From the NCBI GenBank assembly GCA_977017575.1, contig CDRNVI010000045.1:62001-126000 (forward strand): DNA of 64,000 nucleotides, read 5' to 3'. This document shows positions 29,692-39,057 of the stretch, piece after piece. Numbering within the stretch: the stretch's first letter is position 1; every line of letters starts with the position of its first letter. A program made the position numbers and the translations under genes. The notes beneath the pieces were generated by a model, which ran no database searches, had not been told where the DNA came from, and saw only the letters and a program-made list of their open reading frames with translations. The stretch is from Paramoeba atlantica (lineage: Eukaryota > Discosea).

Positions 29692-31392
29692 CTATCGTGG
29701 CCCCCGCGGTTTGGGTGTACGGAGAATTTCATCTGTAAGCCTCTCACCTCGGCGTCTGGTCAGCTTCCAGTAGGCCCCTTGATGGGATTTGTCGCGGAGA
29801 AACGGCAATTGGCTCTCCATCGTGGTATACGCCTCATGTGGAGTTATGTTAGATGTGCTTACGGCACCGTAGAGATTATCCAGCTGCTGATCCACCAGAC
29901 TTGGAGCTTCCTCCACGACGATCTCTTCTTCGGCCGCTTCCGTATCAGCATTCCCAGAAATTCTGTTTGTGTCTTCGTTTGGACTACCTGACACCGACGA
30001 GTCTCCTGCTAGAGTCCGCTCTTTGCTAAGTTGTTTTGGATTGCGGTTCCCCGTTTCCGTTTCTAACCACCGACCCTGCATCTTTGTGCCGCGATCGCTG
30101 GCATCCTCTTCTTGAAGCTTCTCTATTATCTCCCCTTGCTGACCCTGTACCCACAGTTTGTCCCGTTCTTGTCGCTCTGTCCGCTCCTGACACGCCGTGG
30201 CCTCACAGTCGGAGCGGTAACTCTCCGCGGCCTGCGCGCGACTGAACGCTATGGGACCCAAGTGACGTAGGGCGAAAGTCAAGGAGGCATCTTGTCCCAC
30301 GAGATTTTCCTCCGAGGCTATAGTCGTAACCGGAAAAACAGGCAGCTCCCCGGAAAATCGTTTCCGGAGTTCCTCACACACCACAGCCGTGTCTCTGCCG
30401 TGGTTATCATAGGCGAGATCCGCTTTGGTGGCCCAAATCGCCACGGCTCGGGTAGACAATCCGGAGTCGTAGTACTCCATCTCCCTTCGCAGCACCTCCA
30501 CTACTTCCCAGGGTTCCAAGTATCGACCCTGGAGCTCACTGTGGTAGACGTTTGCGAGATCCACTATGTAAACAAGCGTGTTTGCGCGTTCCGCGTGCCG
30601 CAGCAATCCCGAGCCGAGGCCTTTCCCCGCATATGCCCCCTCGGTAAGTGCGGGTAAATCCGCCACCCGGATACTTGTCCCACCATAAGCTTTATGCAGA
30701 TACCCCACATACACTTCCCGGGTCGTATAGGGGTACGGAGCCACCCTCGGTCGCGCCGTCGTCAACGCCCCCAGCAACGCACTCTTCCCCACATTCGGCA
30801 GCCCCACCAACGCGACCTCACACGCCGTACGCAGCTCCAGCTGCACCAGCATACTCTGCCCCGGGAGTCCCTGGGTACACTCCCGGGGGGCGTGGTTCCG
30901 GCTGTGGGCGAACCGCACGTTCCCCTTCCCCCCTCGCCCCCCCTCCAGCAGCAGCACCCCCCCCTCCTGGGTGAGATCAAACAGGGTGTGGTTGCCGTCG
31001 AGGTCCCGCACGGTCGTCCCCAGGGGGACTTCCAACACGAGATCGGCCCCGTTCTCCCCACACAGGGTCTTCGCCGCCCCCGCGTTGCCGGGGCTCGCGT
31101 GCAGGGCGTACCCCATGCCGTCGATGTGCGCGAGATCCGGCCTGCGGGGGGTGGCCGCGAGGTAGACGTCCCCGCCGGCGCCCCCGTCCCCGCCCCCCGG
31201 CCCCCCGAGGTTGTCGTTGCAGGCGTGGAGGAAGGCACTGCGGCCGTCCCCGCCGCGGCCGCTGGTGACCAGCGCCTTCACGGTGTCGACGAAGGGGGCG
31301 TGGCGGGTGTAGGTGCGGGGGGGGAGGGGGGAGGTGAGGGCGGTGTGGAGGACGGAGGCCATGCGGCTGAGGAGGAGGGGGGTGGGGGGCAT
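29692..31392 (-). CDS. MTG2: Mitochondrial Obg GTPase (MTG2/GTPBP5-like)
   Basis: Obg GTPases finish maturation of the large ribosomal subunit; the mitochondrial form acts on the mitoribosome. Residues ~35-190 form the Gly-rich Obg fold (VTSGRGGDGRSAFL, GGPGGGDGGAGGDVYL, GGRGGKGNVRF). The G domain follows: G1 GLPNVGKSALL, G2-region YTTREVYVGYL, G3 DLPALTEGAYAGKGLG (usually DxPGLIEGA), G4 TKAD. The C-terminal ~170 residues are an acidic, low-complexity extension. The first ATG (31392) lies in a C-rich tract where CTCCTCAG precedes a second ATG at 31362, so the shorter start is equally plausible. The N-terminus SPLPPRTYTRHA suits mitochondrial import. The coding strand is C-rich at its 5' end. 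Confidence 0.93.
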   Translation of the reverse strand: MPPTPLLLSRMASVLHTALTSPLPPRTYTRHAPFVDTVKALVTSGRGGDGRSAFLHACNDNLGGPGGGDGGAGGDVYLAATPRRPDLAHIDGMGYALHASPGNAGAAKTLCGENGADLVLEVPLGTTVRDLDGNHTLFDLTQEGGVLLLEGGRGGKGNVRFAHSRNHAPRECTQGLPGQSMLVQLELRTACEVALVGLPNVGKSALLGALTTARPRVAPYPYTTREVYVGYLHKAYGGTSIRVADLPALTEGAYAGKGLGSGLLRHAERANTLVYIVDLANVYHSELQGRYLEPWEVVEVLRREMEYYDSGLSTRAVAIWATKADLAYDNHGRDTAVVCEELRKRFSGELPVFPVTTIASEENLVGQDASLTFALRHLGPIAFSRAQAAESYRSDCEATACQERTERQERDKLWVQGQQGEIIEKLQEEDASDRGTKMQGRWLETETGNRNPKQLSKERTLAGDSSVSGSPNEDTNRISGNADTEAAEEEIVVEEAPSLVDQQLDNLYGAVSTSNITPHEAYTTMESQLPFLRDKSHQGAYWKLTRRRGERLTDEILRTPKPRGPR

Positions 31393-31835
31393 GGGGGGAG
31401 GGGGGAGGGGGGTGGGGGGTAGTGGGAGTAGGGGTTAGATGGATGGATGGATTTAAACCAAATCGCCTTGTGTCATCCGATTACGCTTTCTCTAAGGAGG
31501 GTAATCTTAGATGAGGTGAATGGAAGGGGGGTGGGGGAGAGGAGGGGGAAGGGGAAGGGGGAAGGGGAGGAGGGGTGGATAGGGTGGTCATGGTGGAGGG
31601 GTTAGAGCGTAGGGAATGTAGTAAAGAGAGGAAAGAAAGGTTTTATGGTGAAGTGACGAGTGGGAGAAATATGACCATTTCAAGGCTTTCGAAAAAGGTT
31701 GGTTTTGCAAATGGTGTGTATGAGCAATAAGGATACTAGGGGGGCTGTAGGTCTCGTTGAAACCTCGTGAAAACTCGACACCCGCAGCCCCTCACATATC
31801 GCCGTTGACCATTGCGACACAAGCCAAACTCGTTA
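31393..31835 (-). promoter_or_regulatory. Upstream region of Obg with very long pyrimidine tract
   Basis: On the coding strand, 31515-31585 is ~70 nt of nearly pure C/T, closed by CATCTAAG (AG at 31507-31506). A second AG (CTCCTTAG) follows within ~16 nt. A CATC-type tetranucleotide repeat (ATGG on the plus strand, 31438-31450) lies closer to the ATG. This is the strongest acceptor-like pyrimidine tract in the window. Confidence 0.5.
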
Positions 31836-32304
31836 AAGGGGGGGTTCGTCTATTATTAACAATTTTTTTTGTTAATAATAAACGATTTGTTACTAATAGA
31901 TGAAATAATACCCACTTTTTCAATAATGGATGAATTTTTCATCTATTATTAACAATCAACCTTTTGGGCTTGTTTTAGGCCTGTTTTCTACCCTAACCCC
32001 CACGAATACACCAATTTTACGAACAAAAAGCCCGCTGAAAGTTAAATTTAGCGATTTTTCCTTTAGGGAATCTGCGAAAAATGAAGGAAATTAATTCTTG
32101 TTAATAAGAGATGAATGTTAATACTAGATGAAATAATACCATTGTTAATAAACCCCTCCGCACCAATAAGGCACCCGCCCTTAAGTTTTCAGCCAAATGT
32201 CCGTTTGGGTTGATTTTTGTTGCATTTTGCAGATCTCAACATAAAGACTTTGCGCGCGAAGAAATGAAACAAAAAGAAACGAATACGTATATTTTAGAGA
32301 AAGA

Positions 32305-32900
32305 TTACCATTTTGTCACCTTTTCTCCGTTACTCGCCACACAAACTTTGAGGCGAGCATCTAAGCTCAAAACCCAATCATCAATATAATCTTGAGACAA
32401 TTTACGCCAAGCTTTACGTACGCTTTTTATGAGATCTTCTTTATTTGCCGGATTGTATTCATCTACAAGACTTTGTACCATGCTCCACACGTTTTCTATT
32501 GGTGAGAGATCGGGGGAGTTGGGCGGCCAATTTTTCAAAAATTTCATTTTGTTGTCATCAAGGTACGCTTTTGTTTCCTTCGCAGTGTGAGGTGTTGCCC
32601 CATCTTTCTGAAAAATACCATTTGGGGTGAATGGTACTTTTTTTAATGTTTTAATGTACGAAACACATGTAATTGAGTTGGATGGAAGAATAACAAAGTG
32701 TCTTTGGATTCTTTTTTTACTTCAGGGCTCAGAGTGTAAAGAATTTCAGGCGAATTGTTTTTCAAATATTTTCCAATATGTTTCACATTGACATTAAACC
32801 CGCGGGCTAGTTACCTTATCGCAACCCCGTGGCCAAGCCTCATGCGCCATAACACTTTTCCACTTTCTGTAAGATCACCCCTGGGGAGTCGATACGTATT
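32305..32900 (-). pseudogene. Tc1/mariner transposase, C-terminal fragment
   Basis: Continuous coding from about 32640 down to the stop at 32305 gives IFQKDGATPHTAKETKAYLD, then WPPNSPDLSPIENVWS. These are the second Asp block (Q.D.A..HTA) and the final acidic block (PDLSPIE..W) of DDE_3 transposases. Upstream sequence still shows protein-like fragments but no complete first catalytic block. The gene is inactive in this copy. Confidence 0.85.
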
Positions 32901-33093
32901 TTTTGGCATGAAAAGTGATTTTTTTTAAAAAATACATTCAACTTTTTTATATTTTTCGAAATGACCTAAAGACAACGGGAACGTACAGATCTCAAAATTT
33001 TGCACGATAAAGTGGTGCGATAACGTTTCTGTACCTTGTTGACTTTTTTTTTCTTTTCCCTACCCTTTACAACGACATGTTTTGCTTACTACT

Positions 33094-35092
33094 AGGGAAG
33101 GGCACACACCAGGCGTCGCAGGACTCTCCTAAGAGACCACGCGACTACTAACCAAAACAAAAACCTGTCCCTGAAAGGCACTCCCACAGACAGGGTTGCA
33201 AAATCTGCTACCCGAACCGTCCAGGCTCTCATATCCCAAAAGAGCAATGAGTTCCTTACCAGCGACACAGGAGAAGTACCCCCAGCTCCATGCAAACATC
33301 CTTGTAAGGACAAAAGCACCTGCGGACACCCCTGTTGCAAACGGGGTGTAACGCGGCCACATATCCTGGTCACTCCTCACACAAACGAACTTCCCCCTCA
33401 CCCCGTCCCCCCCACCACACAACAAACGGTTCCGGAATGCAAACACCGCTGCAAGGACAAAGCTCACTGTGAACACCCATGCTGCAAACGACACCTGGTA
33501 CGCGTATCAAAACCGGATACGTACAACAATAAGAGAAGTGACGCACCGGTGGATGCAAGAGAAGACGTAAAGGTGATCACGGCTGTGAGTGCAATGCCGG
33601 TACAACGTAGCACACCCTGTAAGCATGTCTGTAAAAACAAACAGACCTGCGGGCACCCATGTTGCAAACGTAATCTTACACCAACAACATACGAACTCAC
33701 GAGCACTACGGCGAGCGGCCAAGAATCCGGGCCCAAAGAAGCTCCAAGTACGCGACAAAGGGACGAAACGTCACCGCCATGCACCCGTGACCGCGTAACA
33801 CAGGATGTGAAAGTACCGAAATCAAGCAACCTACTTGGCATGACAGCGCGAGCTGCAACACGATATCTGTTTTCAAGCCGCACTCAACCGTACGCCAACG
33901 GCACTCCCTCAACCCCGGCGGTAACCGTACGACCTCACAGCAGCACCGGACAGGAACGCTTGTCGTACACAATAGCACCCTGTCCAAAAGACGAACACGA
34001 TTTACATGTACCCCACCCAAGGAGGTTACTCCCCATCAAAAATCACCCACTGTTACCGTCGGTCGTGCCGTCGCATCAACTGCCTGCTCGCTTGCCAAAT
34101 TCCTACTTTTTAACGGCGTTCCATGTCAAACTTCGGACTCCCAAAGCCTCCCCAAACCTAAATCTCCAACACAACTTCAGGTCCACGCCTTAACTAGTGT
34201 ATGCAAGCATATCTGCAAGAGTAAAGATCAATGTAAGCACGTGTGCTGCAAGCAAGGCCTAGGCCCCGCCTCCGAACAAGCAGACCGTGTCGAGCCCTGT
34301 AAGCATAAATGTAAGAACAAAGCAGGGTGCGGCCATCCTTGCTGCAAACGCACTGGCACACCGTTGACTTCGCTTGACACACCGATAAGCAAACTGGATG
34401 GGCAGGATACTCTACCCACCGGCCCATGTACCCTTCCCAAGAATCTCGTCACACCGTCCCTAAACACAACCATTACGACAGCTGACCGTGCCGTTGCCAG
34501 GGAACCAGCCATCCCGACTCCCAAAAACAAGGCACCGGAAAGTATCATTCTCTTGGACTCATCTTCCCCAGCACACCAACACAGTCCGCGGAATGAGAAT
34601 GGCGATGACGAAGTCCCATCCTGGGTTTTCCAACAAGCGCACAGCGTAGGGCGAATACAAAGCCCGCCGCTTGAACAAGGAAGCCTCTTACCCCCATCAC
34701 AACTGGACACCCATTTACATTCGGATGAATCCGATGATCCCCAGATTCCCACACAAACTCCCGACAGCCCGTTACAGTATCTCCCGCCGCCACAGGACCC
34801 CACGCATCCCGTAACCCATAACCGACACAAGCAACGTTTCCACTTTATCCAGTCCCGGTCAAAACCTGTCAAACTCCGCCTCGTCAACGGCAACACATGG
34901 AGATATTTCCCGGATGTGCATGCAGCATGCGTAAGCCAACTTGTGCGTAGTCGTATCCCTTCCCCCCAGGGGGCTGAAGCCGCCCTGTCCAAAGCGCTCA
35001 ATGGGAAAAGTGCAGCACACGACATCGTCGTAGAAACGTGTACCGTAGACGAACTTATGGAAAAGAGAGCGTGTGACTTTTTTAGAAGTTAG
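33094..35092 (+). pseudogene. LINE ORF1-like region with five C-x-H-x-C...C-x-H-x-CC motifs
   Basis: Two overlapping frames (about 33094-34193 and about 34080-35092) together encode five copies of a motif C-x-H-x-C-x2-K-x2-C-x-H-x-C-C-K, at about 33290, 33440, 33620, 34200 and 34300. Examples are CKHPCKDKSTCGHPCCKR and CKHKCKNKAGCGHPCCKR. The linkers are Pro/Thr/Ser-rich. The motif resembles the C-terminal zinc finger of MER3/HFM1 helicases. It probably binds nucleic acid, but this is inference. No ATG opens the first frame, and a frame change joins the two, so this copy has at least one indel or relies on frameshifting. Confidence 0.7.
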
Positions 35093-37730
35093 TAGAGTAG
35101 ACTCAACAAGTCACATTTCTCGCCACGCGAACTGGGTATCTCTTTTTCACGACAGCCGCCTGGAATTATACAACCACTACGCATCACCTAGCTCAATGGG
35201 TAAAGCAGTAAATAAGGTACTGAACGGGAGAGCGGTCCCTGGGTTATCGGCGTTTCGGATCGTTCTGCTCCTTCGCACCGACGACAAAGAAGAAGTACAG
35301 CCATCAAAGCCCCAAACGGTCCCAACACTTCCACCATACGAGATTATTTCGCGTGACCACGCCTCCTCCTTGAAGCGGACGCACCCATGCCAACATCGAT
35401 GCATAAGTAAACTCAAATGCAGCCATCCATGCTGCAAAATCTATGGACCATCCCTCGATCAGGGAATCGAAGGAGACTCTGGGGGGAGCCCCAACGCAGG
35501 ACAAGAGCAAGAATACCCCGAACTTAACCCCCCCACTTCCGCTTCCTCTCCGAGACCACTCGACGAGACGGAGTACCTTTTCCGCACGGCACGATACATC
35601 CAGGGGGGCAAGTTAAACATAAACCTGGCTGACGCGCACTGGCACGAGGTGGAACGTAAGGCCCTCCACAGATGCAACACCTTGCTCACTGTCTCTGGCG
35701 ACGCACTCTCCGCCGTCCATAACGCAGAACTACTGAGTGCAATACTAGCGGTGTCGGCATATGAAGTGGCGCGAGACGTCGACTCCAGGAAGGGTTTCAT
35801 TATCCGAACGGCTCGAGGACACATAAAGGGGAAAGTCCGTCCATTAGAAAGCGAAAAAGTTGCCTTTTCCTTCTCTCGACATGTAAAACAACTACAAATG
35901 AAGCTGCGATACACACACGGCAAGGCTCCCCGCATGGCGTTGAAACAAAAGATTAAGGAAACCAAAAAGGCGGAACGTATATACAGCGCAGAAGCCATGG
36001 CCCAAAAACGGGAACTGGAAAGTCGCTGGGCACTTCAACAATTCAACCGCAATCCATGGACGGCTGCGAGTCAAACCTTGGACAAAAGGACAGAAGCAGA
36101 AAGTGTACCGGCCTATCCGACTTGCAATGTACAGAAAGTGGAAAGTGTGTTCACAACATTACTTACGGACCCCACTACAGTGCATCACTTACCACCCCAC
36201 GACGTCCTCGGAAACCGTCCTCTGGCAGAAATGACCTGGGACGAACTGGCTTCAATCGACATTTCGAACGCTCTCACATCAAAGAAAAACAGCAGTGCTC
36301 CAGGCCAGGACTCCATTACGTACCAGACTCTAAAGCGATGCCACAGCTCCCACACCCACATGGCGAACGTCTTCAACGCGCTAGTGCGCTTCAGCACATG
36401 TCCGACGTCGTGGAAAATATCCGTCACTCGCCTCATTTACAAAAAAGGGGAGCCTGACAACCCACAAAACTGGCGTCCCATCGGCCTGACTAGCGTACTA
36501 GGGAAACTCCTGCATTCCATCATCAGCCGGAAAATGACGAAATTCCTAATTGAAGCCTCTGTCATTGACCCCAAGATACAGAAAGGCTTTCTCCCCGCCA
36601 TTAACGGTACTCTCGAACATACGCAATCCCTCTCAGAGCTCCTACGCCACTACCGGAAGAACAAGTGGAACTACTGCATGGCCCAGCTAGACCTCAGTAA
36701 CGCCTTTGGTTCAGTCCCCCGCAACATCATCTTTGAAGCACTGGAATGGGCGAGAATCTCCCCAAACATTATTAAATACGTCCAATGTTTATACACTGAT
36801 GCAAGTACCCGCATTAAATGTTACGAAGGTCTGTCCAGCGCGATCCCAGCTAAACGAGGTGTCTTACAAGGTGACACTCTCTCTCCTACGCTCTTTCTGG
36901 TGATTATGGAGCTAGCCCTACGTTACATGGCAAAATCGTTTCCCTCATTTGGATTGAACCTCCCTGGATTTCCAAAAAGCTTCCTAAAAGCGTACGCCGA
37001 CGATCTCACGGTCCTGACGAATAGTGAAAAAGAAATGCAACTGGCTGTTGAAACACTATCCACGGTACTCGGTTCGCTTGGCCTTTCCATCAACGTGAAA
37101 AAGTGCAGAGTCCAATATATGGCGTCCAAGAAAAATGATGAACACCCCGGCTACATGACACGACGTCCTCAAATTTTCATCAAGAACGAAGCTATACCGC
37201 ATATATGCGACGAAGGAAGTACGTTTCTTGGCATGAATATTGCCCTCGGTTCTCAACAATCCCGAGCCCTTTTCACGAAAGTTAGGCCCTTATTGAAGCG
37301 ATGGCTTCATAACATTGACCAGTCGGCCCACGACCTCCCATCAAAAATTTGGATATATCAACACGCAATCATCTCTCGGCTACGCTTCACCTTTACTATA
37401 CACCCATGTATCACGCTAAACTTTATTTTACGTCTTCAGAAAATGTGTACTCACTCTCTGAAACGGTGGATCAATGCGGCTAGAACTACATGCAGCGAAG
37501 CAATCTACTCTCAGCGTGGATGGAACATCTGCAGCTTGTCCAGACTCTGGGAGGACTGTACAGCTGATCTTCTCTGTCAAATGAAGCGGTCCCGAGACCC
37601 GAACGTTACCGCCGCACTGCAGGAAAGAATACGGGCTGAAGAACATAAGCGCAGGAAAGGCCAAATTCGACCAGCATGTGACATCACACATACTGGAGGA
37701 TCGCGACCTCGCAAAACGAACTCTTCTTGA
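35049..37730 (+). CDS. LINE reverse transcriptase ORF
   Basis: The frame overlaps the previous one by 20-40 nt around GACTTTTTTAGAAG and has no early ATG, so it may be reached by +1 frameshift. A sixth Cys/His motif (CQHRCISKLKCSHPCCKI) lies near 35388. Reverse transcriptase motifs: WKISVTRLIYKKGEPDNPQN-WRPIGLTS (36420-36490), QLDLSNAFGSVPRN (36687-36725), RGVLQGDTLSPTLFLVIMELAL (36855-36920), KAYADDLTVL (catalytic YADD, 36985-37015) and STFLGMNI (37218). The thumb and connector follow. The frame then shifts near 37660. All catalytic aspartates are present, so decay is recent. Confidence 0.88.
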   Translation, partial: TNLWKRERVTFLEVSRVDSTSHISRHANWVSLFHDSRLELYNHYASPSSMGKAVNKVLNGRAVPGLSAFRIVLLLRTDDKEEVQPSKPQTVPTLPPYEIISRDHASSLKRTHPCQHRCISKLKCSHPCCKIYGPSLDQGIEGDSGGSPNAGQEQEYPELNPPTSASSPRPLDETEYLFRTARYIQGGKLNINLADAHWHEVERKALHRCNTLLTVSGDALSAVHNAELLSAILAVSAYEVARDVDSRKGFIIRTARGHIKGKVRPLESEKVAFSFSRHVKQLQMKLRYTHGKAPRMALKQKIKETKKAERIYSAEAMAQKRELESRWALQQFNRNPWTAASQTLDKRTEAESVPAYPTCNVQKVESVFTTLLTDPTTVHHLPPHDVLGNRPLAEMTWDELASIDISNALTSKKNSSAPGQDSITYQTLKRCHSSHTHMANVFNALVRFSTCPTSWKISVTRLIYKKGEPDNPQNWRPIGLTSVLGKLLHSIISRKMTKFLIEASVIDPKIQKGFLPAINGTLEHTQSLSELLRHYRKNKWNYCMAQLDLSNAFGSVPRNIIFEALEWARISPNIIKYVQCLYTDASTRIKCYEGLSSAIPAKRGVLQGDTLSPTLFLVIMELALRYMAKSFPSFGLNLPGFPKSFLKAYADDLTVLTNSEKEMQLAVETLSTVLGSLGLSINVKKCRVQYMASKKNDEHPGYMTRRPQIFIKNEAIPHICDEGSTFLGMNIALGSQQSRALFTKVRPLLKRWLHNIDQSAHDLPSKIWIYQHAIISRLRFTFTIHPCITLNFILRLQKMCTHSLKRWINAARTTCSEAIYSQRGWNICSLSRLWEDCTADLLCQMKRSRDPNVTAALQERIRAEEHKRRKGQIRPACDITHTGGSRPRKTNSS

Positions 37731-38523
37731 GCTTAATGAGGACCGAATGATCAACGCACTACGCCGCAGGTCAACGTTCGCTATTCAGTGGTGGGATATT
37801 GCCTCCGAGGAAGAACAGGCGAAAGATTTCAGCGCCGCGATAAACGGATTACGTAGCACTTCCCTTAGCCGCTTCGCAACTTCTTTAATGGTACAAAACA
37901 CTCTCCCTACTAGGACAATGCTGAGGACATGGGGAATTCACGGCACAGATACAGTACAATGCCGAATTTGTAAACAAGAACCGGAAACATTACGACACCT
38001 CTTATCCTCGTGCAAGGTATCACTAGAACAGGGACGTTACACATATCGCCATGATTGTGTACTCTCCACCTTTGCAAACGCGATACTCTCTTCCCCCCAT
38101 ACCGCAGAGGCACATTTTGATCTCCCACACCTACGTCAACTACCCGCATGGTGGTCCGACCTGGAAACACAGCTTCGCCCAGATGGAATCGTCAAACTTA
38201 ACGACGGAACTGAATTTATCGTTGAGTTGACGATTCCCTGGGAGGAAAACGTACACGAAGCCCACTGCCGAAAAGTAGAAAAGTACATAAATATTCTACA
38301 CCGACGAAAAATAAGGTACTCAGACTGCCACTTGATATGCTTTGAAGTTGGAGCTAGAGGTCTCCCTTCTACGACGCTGCGTCACATCAACCGTCTCTTT
38401 TTGGGTGACAAGGCACTCTCAGATAAGTGCCGTGTCGAAGTCATCCGAACGGCGATCCGGAGCAGCTTTCAACTCTGGCTGAAAAGGGAATCCCCTTTAT
38501 GGGACAACCAAAGCTTTGGTTAG
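37660..38523 (+). CDS. LINE C-terminal zinc motif and restriction-like endonuclease
   Basis: The frame continues the reverse transcriptase protein after a one-base shift. It carries C-x2-C-x8-H-x4-C (QCRICKQEPETLRHLLSSC, about 37962-38015) and RYTYRHDCVLS. The endonuclease core is LRPDGIVKLNDG and FIVELTIPWEEN (38173-38250), with the Pro-Asp and Glu expected of a PD-(D/E)xK fold. It ends at 38523 with LWDNQSFG. The same two modules occur in the host-like protein at 11869-13821. Such endonucleases nick the DNA target that primes reverse transcription. Confidence 0.85.
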   Translation, partial: AKFDQHVTSHILEDRDLAKRTLLELNEDRMINALRRRSTFAIQWWDIASEEEQAKDFSAAINGLRSTSLSRFATSLMVQNTLPTRTMLRTWGIHGTDTVQCRICKQEPETLRHLLSSCKVSLEQGRYTYRHDCVLSTFANAILSSPHTAEAHFDLPHLRQLPAWWSDLETQLRPDGIVKLNDGTEFIVELTIPWEENVHEAHCRKVEKYINILHRRKIRYSDCHLICFEVGARGLPSTTLRHINRLFLGDKALSDKCRVEVIRTAIRSSFQLWLKRESPLWDNQSFG

Positions 38524-38766
38524 CAAATGGTCTAGCAGGCGACGTCATATGCGTACGTCCTGTTAGACTTTATTACTCTACAGGTAATGCCCTGTATAGA
38601 TATAATTTCCCTAGCACCCCTCGTGCGAAAAATAAGGGTGGGTGCCTTTTTGATGCGGAGGGGTTTAATAGATGGTTGTTAATAATAGACGAACTCCCCC
38701 TTTAGAAAATTTAAACCGCTGGAATCACTTTTCATGATAAAGTAACTCTGTACTCCGTGAGAGAGC

Positions 38767-38885
38767 TCGAAACCCACATGGCACAAGTATTTAATGATGT
38801 GCTCAAATTAGGCGATTGCCCTTCAACGTGGAAGACTGCTGTGACTCAGCTGATACAGAAAGGATCTGTTTGTGTCTTCTCCATA
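38767..38885 (+). pseudogene. Reverse transcriptase fragment related to the LINE above
   Basis: The plus strand encodes ETHMAQVFNDVLKLGDCPST-WKTAVTQLIQKGS. This aligns with SHTHMANVFNALVRFSTCPT-SWKISVTRLIYKKG of the LINE at 36350-36450. Only ~40 codons remain, directly downstream of the MITE end. Confidence 0.7.
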
Positions 38886-39057
38886 TAGTATGCATTTTGC
38901 ACGATGGACACAGTAGACGTGGAACATAGTAGAAATCATCGATGGTTGCACTGCTACCAAGCGATATTGATAACATAGTGTCCGAGCTGAAGCTAAAACA
39001 TGTCACTGTAGTGCACAGTTCCCGCTGGTTTTAGGTCTTTTGAGAATAAGAATAGAA

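Larger units (their letters stand above)
33019..38616 (+). mobile_element. RLE-type (R2/CRE-like) LINE with a spliced-leader-like 5' end
   Basis: The insertion starts in GATAACGTTTCTGTACCTTG-TTG (33019-33041), nearly identical to the spliced-leader-like words at 39206 and 42990. Here ACTTTTTTTTTCTTTTCCC follows instead of a GT donor. Three coding blocks follow (33094-35092, 35049-37730, about 37660-38523), then a ~95-bp 3' region with two hairpins (GTCTAGCAGG/CCTGTTAGAC and ACAGG/CCTGT, 38530-38600). There is no poly(A) tail and no long terminal repeat. The domain order zinc motifs, reverse transcriptase, zinc motif, restriction-like endonuclease is that of early-branching site-specific LINEs. 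Boundaries are set by comparison with the intact mariner end near 18.5 kb. Confidence 0.8.
32151..38665 (-). mobile_element. Tc1/mariner element interrupted by a LINE
   Basis: Ends AACCCCTCCGCACCAATAAG and the inverted ATGCGGAGGGGTT, flanked by TA (32149-32150, 38666-38667). Subterminal GGCACCCGCCCTTA and TAAGGGTGGGTGCC also match as inverted repeats. The transposase relic lies at 32305-32900. Between 33018 and about 38617 the sequence is foreign. A relic of the same right end at 18470-18597 is continuous across this point, which proves the insertion. Confidence 0.85.
31836..38702. mobile_element. MITE interrupted by a mariner element (outermost of a triple nest)
   Basis: Ends AAGGGGGGGTTCGTCTATTA and TAATAGACGAACTCCCCCTT are inverted copies flanked by TA (31834-31835, 38703-38704). 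Without the inner 6.5 kb the element would be about 350 bp. It is rich in TTAATAATAGATGAA words, which also form internal hairpins. Confidence 0.85.

Noticed and set aside
30694-31422. 242-codon plus-strand frame opposite Obg
   Set aside because: Antisense shadow of a C-rich coding strand; the Obg motifs on the minus strand are conclusive.
33019-33041. The LINE being inserted in an SL RNA gene, as SLACS, CZAR and CRE are
   Set aside because: The flanks on both sides are mariner sequence, shown by the intact relic at 18.5 kb. The leader word is at the element's 5' end only and is not followed by a GT donor.
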